Shown: positions 14,001-26,000 of the stretch, piece after piece
Position numbering within the stretch: position 1 is the first letter of the stretch
Layout of the letters: each line of letters begins with the position of its first letter
Assembly (NCBI GenBank): GCA_026874595.1
Contig: CM049306.1
Location: forward strand, 74,769,642 to 74,833,641
DNA length: 64,000 nucleotides
Direction of reading: 5' to 3'
DNA from: Sipunculus nudus
Taxonomy: Eukaryota > Annelida > Sipuncula > Golfingiida > Sipunculidae
Notes under the pieces: model-generated
Database searches by the model: none
The model's input: the letters and a program-made list of their open reading frames with translations, nothing else
Told to the model about the DNA's origin: nothing
Program-made: the position numbers and the translations under genes

Positions 14001-17000
14001 CGCCTCCATTTTTTAATGCTTACTTAACTACATATATGTACATCTGCAGAATTCCATTCCAGTTTCGGACTACGTCACAGGGCAGTATCACACGCTTTCT
14101 CTCATTTTATATCCAGGTGTTAACCAGGCCCGGTGACTACTGCACCTGCGGGCCCTGGGTGTGTAATCATCCCCATTGCTGGGTCATACCACCGGGGAAG
14201 CCGGTGTCACAATTCATGTTTGTGGGTGAACTAAGGATTGGCTGGCCCAGGTTAAAAACTGCAATAGTACTGACTCATCAGAAACATGCAATCCCCTACA
14301 TTTGACAGTAAGGTGCCACAGCAACATAAACATAAAAGATATAAGATTAGATATTTATCCTAAAGTTGTAAATATACAAGTCTTAGATAATTTTTTTGCA
14401 AATTATAATTAAAATGAATGCCATAAATTAAAAGACTGCCAATGGTTTAACTGGGGGGACAATGTATCAAATCTGAAAAAAACATTCTAATGCACATACA
14501 TATTTTGCAAAATAATGTGATATATTTGGTGTGTCTCAATAATTAGTGCTGGTTTAAATTCTGAAAATTATGTTTTGAACTCAAACCATAAATGATTGTA
14601 GTGGCTTGTCCACATTTTTCTCTGGGTTCTCTGGCTTCCTTAAACACTAGGGTCTTCTAGACACCACCATGTGTTCTATGGAAAGTGCCTAGCATTTGTT
14701 ATTACAAGTATCTGTACAATCCATGTAAAATAAATTCAGTATTAAGTTTTATTAGATAAGGCTGGGGACACCTTGGTTTTCATATAGTAAGGAAATTTTG
14801 AATTTTAGAAATTCCTTACACCAGTTATTACAAATAATCAATTTAACAAGTGTCCAGCTGGCTTGACACAAGGACAAGAGGTAAATCTCATAGTTAAACT
14901 GAATTACAGCCAGGACATTAGCCAATGACTTACATCTTTCTGTAATTGTGGGGAGAATGATGACCCCATCTTCTCCATCTTGCTCCACTCTGACAGCGCT
15001 GTTTCCAGCAGCTTCTTCTCTAACAGCAGCATCTCTGTGACTGTCTCAGGCTTGTGGGCATGATGCAGCTCCTGTCATCAAAACCACACTCAGGTATTAT
15101 AACACGGTGCAACAATCTCATTAATCAATACATGAATTGCAGTGATGTAAGACTCCAGTCCAGACTTGACTCACGTTTTTAAGGATTGGGACTCGGACTT
15201 GAGGGTTCTGGACTTGGACTTGTACTCAGACTCAAAGGTAAGGACACAAAAATGCAGACTGATTCCATCCTGAGTCCTTTAGAAAAGAAAATTCTGACAC
15301 ATTATATAAAGATTAAGCAATGGATGAACTACTAAGAGAATCTCTGAACATGAGCACCACAAATGTGCATAAGACGCCTGTTGTGTATCTGGTGACCTCT
15401 GACCTCATTAAATATGTGTGAATTTTTATGAGAATGTAATTCAGGAGAGAAACTCTTTTGATAAATATGTATAATGAGTTTCACAAAAATCCATAAGCTG
15501 CCTCAATAGTGAGGTGATATCTGACCTCATTAAATATGCCAGGATTTTGCTGGAAATCAAACTTAGGCAAGATATTGCATTAATGAACATTTCTGATGCG
15601 TTTAATCAAAATCCTTCATATTCTTCTTATCACAGTGACACCACAAAGTAGCCAAGTGACCCGTGACCTAATAAAATATGCATGGATGTTGCCCATAATC
15701 TAACTCAGGCAAAATAATCTGTTGGTAAGTAGTAATGGTGAGTTTCGTGAAACTCCATCAAAGCCCCGGTAAGTTATCACTGTGACACTTTTACATTAAG
15801 ACGGAAAGTTGGTACACCATAATGCACCCATATATTGACGGGCATATAAAAACAAGGGCAAAACATACCAAGTTTTAACTCAGCATCAGGGGTTAAATGT
15901 AGTTCAACATTCAAGGAAAGGGCACTTGTAAACTAACATGAAATTTGCATGATTATCTTGAACATCTTTTTCACATTTCTTTTTATAGTAAGATTTGTAT
16001 TGGACTTGGACCTGCACTTGGACTTGGAAGGTGTGGACTCGACTACATGACTGATTAAATGTACTGTCACTGTAACAACCAAAGTGCACTCAGAGAACAC
16101 ACACCTCTGCCTAAGTCTTGACCTACATCCTTAACCTCCTCAGACATTTTACTGATCAGCCTAAAAATGTGATCACTTTCTCCTTGGCCCATGGCTTGAC
16201 CTCTACTAGTGACATTGGCAGAAGTACTAATGAAACCATATGTACCACCTCTTATTATATCCATTAGGGCATACAAATTTAAATAGAAGCATTTAGCATT
16301 TGTAAGAAATTTAGTCAAACTACCATAGTTTCAACGAGATGGTACTAGACAGGGCCTGGTTAATTTAAGTTTTTAATTAACTTATCCTTGCCCTACAGCC
16401 ACCTCACAACATAATTTCGCTAAATTCAATATAAAAATGTTTTAATATATCCTTAGAAACTAACACAGAATAACAAAGACAGACAAACAAATAGCTGTCA
16501 ATCATAGTCTCCGCTTGGCAGCTTGAGTTAAACAATGTATCATGCATATTTATTTACAGAAATTCTTAAAATGTCCGCAAATAGTGTTTTATTCTAATCT
16601 TTTTAACCCAGACCAGGGCACAGAAGTTTTGATATTCCCCTCTGAGGGTGCATTGTTACTTACCCAGTAAGCATGTTTAAGGGCAGCAGGAAGCCTGCTG
16701 GCCACAGCCAGAGAGGGGTGGAACTCCAGCATGTAGACATTCCTCAGGGCAGACCTTCAATGCAGCACAAGTATCAAAAGTACAACGAAATATGTATGTC
16801 AAGAGCATGAACTATCACAACCACAACTGTAGTCTGGGTGTGATACATTTGGATGGGGTACAGTGTGGCTATATTTTACATTTAAAAAAAAAAATTTTGA
16901 GGTAACTGCCTCCCCTTTTAATGCCGTCTCATCTAATACTTTACTAAGTGACACGGCCGTAGCACTAGTTTTCTATAATATTATTTTGTATCCTGGTGTC

Positions 17001-20000
17001 ACCCAGTCCCAGTGCCTGCCACACCTGTGGGTCCTGGGTGTGTAACCATTCCCATTGCTGGGTCATAACACCAAGTAACCCCCCCCCCTCCCTTTCCCAC
17101 CCCAAGATGTACTTGTTTGTGAGTGCTACAGGCTCTGGGGCACAGCCTTCCCATTAAGCCTGCAAAAGCTCACCTTGCATTGGGGCAACTGTGAAAAATC
17201 TCACTGCTCCTCGGCTGAGATTTACACTTTAGACCTCCTGGGTTTGAGTCCTGTGCTCTATCTCTAGACCACAGATGCCGGTAATTTTACAACACAAATG
17301 GCACAACTCTGTCCTTCTAGAACTCTGTCTCCCTTGAACTCATTTTCTAGTAATGTATGGAACTCAGGCATGTCTTGAGATTTTGATAATTATGACTGAG
17401 TAATGGTAAAGGCACCCTGGGAGGGATTTCAATCAGAAGTAACCAACATAAATCAAAAGTAAATAAACTAAATTTTGCATCAAATTAAATAAAAATATAA
17501 ACACAGATTAAAATAAGACTGACATAGTTTAATGGAACATATATAGATGACATATATATTTATTAAAAAAAATAGACAGCTACCATAACAATTTGCAATG
17601 TCTGATGTTTGCAATAATTATGTTTATTAAAATAAAATTAAATGAAACACATGAAACTGAATCATTAAATTGTCAAGTAAATCAAGATATAATGATAGAT
17701 ATAAATATGGTACTTGATGTTCAACCTCCACCTGACAAAGGGTAATAAGTGGGTATGTTACATTTTCAGTCTATTTGAAGATATTTCACTCTTTGGTAAA
17801 CATTAGTGAAAAACAGAAGACTGAACTTTATAAAGGACTTGCAAACATTGTTATATATATTCACTTAAAAACTATATAAAGCAGATATTTATTAATTATT
17901 TAAACTATTCCTGAACTGAACAAAAAGGCGTTAAGATCTCAAATTGAGTTTTTTTAGTTGTGACAAGAACTAATGCAGTGCAAGTTAACAATAAAACATT
18001 AAAAGCATTTTGTGTAGTAAAATTCAATGTTATACTAAGTGCCACTCTCCAATGTATAATTAAAAGATAAACATATGCAGGGTTAGAAGGTACCCTTAGA
18101 TGTTTTTTTCTAAATTAATATAAATATTTTCAATAAAAAGCTCCCAAGTCAAAATTTTAAAACAATTTGCCCCAATATACAGTGCAGTTCATACAGTGCA
18201 TGAAGACAAGAGACAGATGCATTCATTATGATTAAGTTCACATAATGATGCCACAAACATAAAATTCTATCACACCTTTTTATAGGTATGATCTTCAAGT
18301 GCCATATGTACAGTTCAATGAGTAAAAATAGAGTGACCTATACATTTGTTACAGTTAGTTCATAAAAAGGTGCACCACAAACATAAAACTGTACCTCGCA
18401 AACGGTCCTTCAAGACAGTCTTTACTTCTAATATCAATAATAAAATGCTTGGGTTAAGGAATAATTTAGGTAAGACATGACACATCATCAGTAATGATAT
18501 CCCTAGTCAGTGCATATCATTCTCAGATACAAAAATATAAATCCTGATAAACTGTTTCTTTAATTCACTTCAGGCCACAGACCATATCATACATAAAATA
18601 TTTGACAGAAAATTCCCATAAGCAGTTTCATGTAACATCAAGGTCACAAGGTTGAATTAGTATGCAATAAGTCAAAGTTGTTCAACCAGCTTTAAAATTA
18701 TTAAATATGTAAAAACCCTTATGACACATCAAGACCATTACTATAGTGTAATTCACCTTCACAACACAGCAAACAGAAATTTTAAAACCACTGATAATAA
18801 TTTCTCTGGGAAAAGTCTGTGTACTTACTTGCTCATGTTGATGGATACAGGCTGCTTAGCGATAAGCTGATATGGAAGGCCAAACATTTTATCACCATCC
18901 TTTGCAACTTTGGTGACATATTCCCGCTCCTCCTCAATCTAAAAATTAAGGCATATCCTCAGCTTGATTAATCTAAATTTGATATCGGACCAAATATTGT
19001 GACAAATGAAAGAAATGTACAAATTCTTTATTTTTTAGTATTTTTTTGCTGGAGGTAAGGAGCTTAATTTTAAATGTAAGCTCAACTCAGTATGTACAGA
19101 ATATCATTCCAGTTTCGCACTTCATGACAGGCCAGTTACACAGCCTTAATCTCATTTTATATCCTGGTGTTAACTAGATCGATGATTAGTGCACCTGTGG
19201 GCCCTGGGTGTGTTATCTTCCCCATTGCTGCCTCATCATCAAGTAACCCCAGAAAGGTGCACTCATTTGTGAGTGAAACATTAAGCCTGCAGAGTGCTGA
19301 CCATGGTTTGGGGCTAAAGGTGAACAACCTCACTGCCTTGGCTGAGATCTGAACTCATGATCTGCTGACTTTTAGTCGTGTACTCTACCCCTAGACCACA
19401 GAATCTTTTTTAATTGTACAGATTCAGCATATCCATAAGGACTTATGAATCCTGATCAATTTGCTAAATACTGTAACTAAATCAACACAGGATGGCAAGC
19501 CCTTCAGAGCACTGTGGTAAACCCTACAGAACAGGGTGGTAAACCCTTCAAAGCAGGATGGTAAACCCTTCAGAACAAGGTGGTCAACCCTTTAGAGGAG
19601 GGAGGTCAACCCTACAGAACAGGGTGGTAAACCCTTAAAAGCAGGGTGGTAAACCCTTCAAAGCAGGATGGTAAACCCTTCAGAACAAAGTGGTCAACCC
19701 TTTAGAGGAGGGAGGTAAACTCTACAGAACAGGGTGGTAAACCCTTCAAAGCAGGGTGGTAAACCCTTCAAAGCAGGATGGTAAACCCTTCAGAACAAAG
19801 TGGTCAGCCCTTTAGAGGAGGGAGGTAAACCCTTCAGAACAGGGTGGTAAACCCTTCTGAACAAGGTGGTAAACCCTTTAGAGATTTGCTTAATACTGTA
19901 ACTAAATCAAAGCAGGATGGCAAGCCCTTCAAAGCACTGTGTTAAATCTTTTAGAGCAGGGTGGTTAACCATTCAGAACAGGGTGGTAAACCCTTCACAT

Positions 20001-23000
20001 GAAGTTTGTTGCAGAATAATAATAATCCAGAGGGTAATGTTAATAAAAGACCATTTATTTTTAAACCCACATGTTTAAAGCATGTGGGCTGCCAAAATGG
20101 CTGCTGATCATACTCAAAACATCTCCAATAAGGACATCTGGTGGCATGATAGACAAGTTTTGTAAATGACAAAAGATGGATGTTTTCTCAAACTATAACT
20201 ACCACTGTAGTGACCTAACAACTTCTGCACATGCACAATCAACCATCTCTGGTCACATGATTTTTCTGTGTGTCATCACAGGCACTGGCACTGTGTTTAC
20301 TTACAGCTTGCATTTAAACAAGCTCTTACATCTGTCACAGAGGTGTCATAAGAGTCTTTCTTGGCAGAAATTACCTAGAGTTCATTAATATGTACTCAGA
20401 GTAAGTCAGAAATAACAAAATTCTACAGGTACAGCAAGTAAACAGCTGGCTTTAATGACATTGCATTTTCTCTGTGGTCAATGACATTATTTTTCAGTTT
20501 ATTTCAGCACCGACATATATTGAACCATAATCTGTTTTAAAGTGACCTATGAAAAATGAATGAAATCTATTCCTATTTGAAATAAAAACCATTTTCTTTT
20601 CCAGCTCCATTAAACTAAAACTTTCAAGAGCAGACCTGTTGAGTGTAAACATGTTCCAAGTTTGTTTCGTACCTGATTATCCAGAATGGTTTTGACGAGG
20701 TCAGCATGCTGGCGCAGGTTGACACATTCTAGCCTATAACTCTTTATGAAGTATGGGGCTGCAAAGTCCAGGCGTGGGCGTTTGAACATCACATTGGTAA
20801 TGACCTGAGCCAACAGCCTCTTCTCATCTCTATCAAACACATGTTGATACGCTTCGAGGTAGCAGTCTAACACCTGAAAAAGACATGTTCTATATTTGTC
20901 CATAAAAGGATCAGTTAAAAATGACAGTGAACACATCTGCATGAACTATGGTATCACAGCACATATAAACATTAATTAGATACAAATTATAATGTGGATC
21001 TATAGGTCCCCCCTCGCACTTTGCAATACTTATTTTAGCTTCATAATAAACAAGAACAGTTATAATTATAATAAAAGAATTCCTTCAGTCAGATGCTGTG
21101 TCCAGTGGAGAGAGCTTGTACAAACTACAGGTATGGACAGCTCATGATGTTTGAATCCCTGCATTGGTCACTAATGAAATGATTCCAGGAAATGTTTATG
21201 ATTATGCATCTCCACTGCATATTCATGGGAATTAATTACTGGCTTTAGCTCGCGTATTTGAGTTATATCAATGAACTAGTTTATAGTATATGTTCAATGT
21301 TCTGAAAATATTTACGCCTTTTTATCATTTACCTCTGATCTCAAAGGCTGACCTTTGACCTACCTCTCTCTTACATTCCAGATAAGCTGCTTCATTTGTC
21401 CACAGGTCAAGGAGAACAGCAAACCTGTCTATTTCCTGGTGGGCATAGCTTGGAATGTCAAAGTCTCCTGCAGATGTGCTTGTGTCCTGAAGAAGAAGCT
21501 TTGTTTACAGTCGTGCTCAAGTGTTTTAAAAAGCTCTGAGCATAAACTGAAAATATATCTAAATATATCATACAGTACTGGCAGATTGTACAGCAAGTAG
21601 ACACTTACACTTACAATATGTAATATCAAGTGGGACATGATGTATGTTGTGTATCATATGCATGATACATAAGCATTTGTATTGAAATGGTAAAAAAAAA
21701 TATTGGAAATAAAAATCTACTTCGTTTATTTTTTTATGTGCTACCTTTTCACTCAATTATTTAAATCTAATCTAATTGTATTCATAGTGGGTTTACCAAA
21801 AGATATATTTTTAAAGAATTACAGCAGGTTAGTCTCTGTAATTACCACAAGGAGCATTTATTATACCTCTAGTGCCAGACCCTTATAAACATATTTCCTG
21901 CAAGCTGTACTTATGTACATCCTCAAATCTGATACCCCCTACTGTATCTCACTACTCAATTATCCAACCTCACAATAAATCGGATATTAAATTTTCATCC
22001 ATATCTTCCATCCTTTTAGTTGCAACAACAAAACTAGATCATATACATGAAAAGCACAATTAGAAAATTCCCTCTTTCAGGTGGTAAGTTGTATGGTGCA
22101 TCATGTACATAAATGTACTTGTAATAACTGTAGCAAGTACATACTTACCCTTTTCCTTTTTGCTGACTCTGACCTGAAGATTCCGCTGGCTGTCCTGAGG
22201 TCTCTGTCTTTCTCTATGTAGTGTGTGCCTATCAGCAGCAAGTCTTTCTCCATTTCTCTGTTGATAAATTTTATAGATTTAACTAAATGAATATAAAAAA
22301 TGCAAGTATTTATAGTCTTCCATGTAAAATACTGATAGGCAGTGGAAATCTGCTCCTGGTCTTTCTTTAACAAGAATGTGATACATGCACTGAGGAAAGA
22401 AACTTTTTAAATATCTTATCATTAGGTGGGATCCCTACATACATTTCTCTTTAATTTACATAATTAAGAATGCATGATTTGCATCATAATTATGTCATAC
22501 TTTTTAAAGTAAAATGTGTACTGGTTCATTAATGAACAAGATAAAACCCTCAGCCAGCATTAAGTCTTCATAAAAAAATTTGGAAAACTAGCAACACATT
22601 ATATACACCAAATATACCTAGAGGATTATTTTTTTAAATGTACAAATAGGTGCACCAAGAAAATTCTTAATTCATTTACATGGTTTCTGGAAAATTAGCC
22701 ATAATTTTCATATAACCAGAACAATACTACTTTAAAGAAATTCAATCATTTAAATAACTCAGTTACATTAATCACCCATATCTCTGGAATGAGAGAAAAA
22801 CAGATGAAAGTAAAAGCTGAGGCTGACCTGAGGTCCTGTTCTGCTTTGTCGTAGATGATGTAGTAACCTCGCTGATCCTGAACGTGCACGCGACCTTCCT
22901 CTACTGTGTAGAAGTCATCATGGTTCTCCACCTCACTGAACTCCATGAAGTCTGTCTCACTTATCCTGAAAATATCATCATCAACAACTATGTTTATCAT

Positions 23001-26000
23001 ACCATTACATTGTGTCTCAATGATATTATGTGCCCATTTAATTTTGCTTGGGTACACAAACCCCCCCATTCCCTCCCTGTGAATGGTGGTTTTGTAACAG
23101 TAAACTGTTGTGAGCTTTTCTGTATTAATGAGAATTTTCTCTGTTAAAGTTTATACGCCAGAGTAAGCCAACCGAAAATTTTCCCTATTGGGCCTATTAT
23201 CGCCCATCCCGCCTCGTTCCCGTGTATCTAGGTCACACTTCCGCTACCTGTAATCACATTTTCGAAGGCTAGGGGAAGATGACTGGGAGGGAGCGATGTT
23301 TGTAATACAAAAAAGCTCACAACAGTTTACTAACAAAACCACCATTCACAGGGAGGGAATGGGGGGGTTTTATTACGTAAAAATAATTGTGAGCTGTTTC
23401 TGTATTAATGAGAAAAGAACAGACAGTCCTTGGGGAGGGAGCACCTACCTGTAACGATGGAATGAGGAGAATCTCAGTGCTGGGATGGCGCAGCAGACGA
23501 CATTGGCGGTGGAACAGACGGAGATGAAGAATATGGCCTGGAAAATTGTAGGACCTCACCCGACGCAATCACAGGGCCCAGGGAGTAAAGGCCCGAAGCC
23601 TGGAGCTGAACATCCTTTAGATAAAAGCGTATGAATGTAGATGGAGATTTCCAGTAGCCCTTCTTGACCAATTGATTGGGTGAGATCCTGGAGAAATGGC
23701 CCAAGGAAGTCGATAGAGCTTGAATGTCATGAGCCTTGATGTGAAGTTGTTCTAAGGTGGATGGAGAAGCTGATTCATATGCGGCGACGATAGTAGCTTT
23801 GAGCCACGCACTAATGGTGATAGGGCTAATCTCCTTATTGGAAGTGGTGACTTTTGTAGAAATAAACAACTTCTTGCGCCCCCCCCCCCCCCCCGTAAAG
23901 AATGAGTAGCTTTAAGATAATAATGTAACGCACGAACCGGGCAATTGGTAGCCCCATAACGATACTGACCGTTAGGGAGGGCCGGAACGTGCCAAGCAGA
24001 CGGAGGATCATCGAAATTTTGATTCTTTCTATAAAAATCCGGAGGAAAATGTAGGGTGGCCGACGAACCATGGGCCGCAATTTGCGTGAATTTCGAATCA
24101 GCCACGAGGGCATGAAGCTCAGAACGGCGACCGGCCGAGGCAAGAGCGAGGAGGAAAACCGTTTTCCGAGATAAATGGAGATGATGGGCCGAATGCAACG
24201 GCTCATAAGGGGGTTCCCAGAGGTGACGTAAGACGACGTCCAGGCGCCAGGAAGGCGCAACATACCGAGGACGAGATGCACGGGGATGAACCCCCTTGAG
24301 AAAATCTGACACCAACGGATGATGAAGGACACGATCGTGACCCAGCGGACGGAGCACAGACAGCAGGGCGGCACGATAGCCACGCAGAGAGGGATAGGAT
24401 AAATGTTTATCCTGCAGTAAGAACACAAAAAAGTCCAAAACTGCCGCAAGCGACGTTTCTAAAGGGGAGATTCCCCGGGAAGACGCCCACTCGGTGAAGA
24501 GACGCCATCGGGAGTCATAGATGTGGTCCAAAGAATGGCGACGGGGAGCCGAGGCAAGGAGAGCAGCCAGACTTGAAATGCCCTGATCCTTGAGGTGTCC
24601 GAGGAGAGCACGCATGCGCATAAAGGGCACGACCGAAATGGGCAACGCGCTCGAGGGAACGACGGGAGCGCGATGCGGAGCGGTAGAAGAAGCGGGGGGC
24701 CAGAGAGCAGCGAGCGCCACAGAGGAAACCAGGGAGCCGCAGGATGAAACGGGAGTATGAGAAGTAGGGTCGTCTGGTCCGTGCGGGACAAGCAGAGAAG
24801 GACACGGCGGATGAGATGAGGCGCCGGAAACGCAAAGAGAAACCGGTGAGACCACCTGGATGGCGGCGTGTCGGGGAGACGGTCGCGAGGGTGACGTAGA
24901 CGCGTCGCGGTAGGTACGAGAACGGGGGGGGGGGGGGACGGAAAATCGAACAGATCGAATTCCGGCCGCCCCAGGCGAGCGAAAACACTCCGAACAACCG
25001 GGAGCGGAAGGAGCAGCGGGGGAGGAGGAGACGCAGGACGACGGGAAAGGGCGTCCGCGAGGATGTTCGACACGCCCGGAAGATGGGATGCACAAACCGA
25101 TGCCCAGAGAGCAGTGTTGTAGTCGTGTCACCAACCTCCGAGGCCAAGGCCGAGTCCGAGTCACCACCGTGCGAGGCCAAGGCCGAGGCCGAGTCACCGC
25201 CATCTGAGGCCAAGACCGAGTCCGAGTCACCAATGTCCGAGGCCAAGGCCGAGGCCGAGGCCGCGTCACCGCGATCTACCAGTTAAACTGCCTATATTTA
25301 AGAAGGCAAATATTTCATTCATAAAAGTACCATATATATGCCTATATAGCGTATATATGCCTAGATAAAGCGGATACAACTTTTTTGTGGTTCATCTGGA
25401 CCATTCCGAGAAATGCTGCACGTATTTTCAGGCCTATTCTTCCTGCCAGCAATGTATTTACCCCGACGATAGTTTTCATAACGTTAAACATCGCCCTAAT
25501 GCACATTTTGGGCCACAATAGTCTGTATATAAGTATATGTTTTTTTAGTGATGGTCTTATAGGTCGTGATGTGTCCCGGATCCATAAGTTACAAAGTATA
25601 CAAAACTGTACAAAGTTATGCTGATAAAACGTAGTTTGACCCAGAAGGGTAGTATCGTTTGTCCACAGTTTCCAAAGGATACTCCGTGCCTTGCATGTAC
25701 ACTCCAAAAGCAGCGATTATGCTGTGCTCATGCATTCGCTCTGCTCACACGCGTTACCCAACCCAGTTCAAGTTTTCTGTCCACACATGCAGTGTTTGCG
25801 CCGGCTAACAGGAATATCACGGGGCACGGTCACAAATAAGTGACATTTCTGGGGAATTCCCGCTTGGAAAAGATCCCGCTAAAAAAAAACCACTCGTGCA
25901 CAAATAATTATTTATTTATGATTAATAACAGTTAATAATAGAACATCTTCGAGGAGATAATTAACAGTTGCAAATGTTCATGATAAAGGTTTGTTTTGGT

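Noticed and set aside
19489-20000. CRISPR-like array
   Set aside because: Units are contiguous with no unique spacers and the genome is eukaryotic; it is a minisatellite.
25083-25286. Plus-strand Ser/Glu/Ala-repeat peptide (SEAKAESESPP units)
   Set aside because: It is a translation of the 33-bp hAT minisatellite; the 33-base period keeps a frame open by chance.
25342-25707. 121-residue minus-strand frame in hAT interior as a transposase fragment
   Set aside because: No BED finger, RW or hAT C-terminal dimerisation motif is visible, and there is no continuation in other frames.
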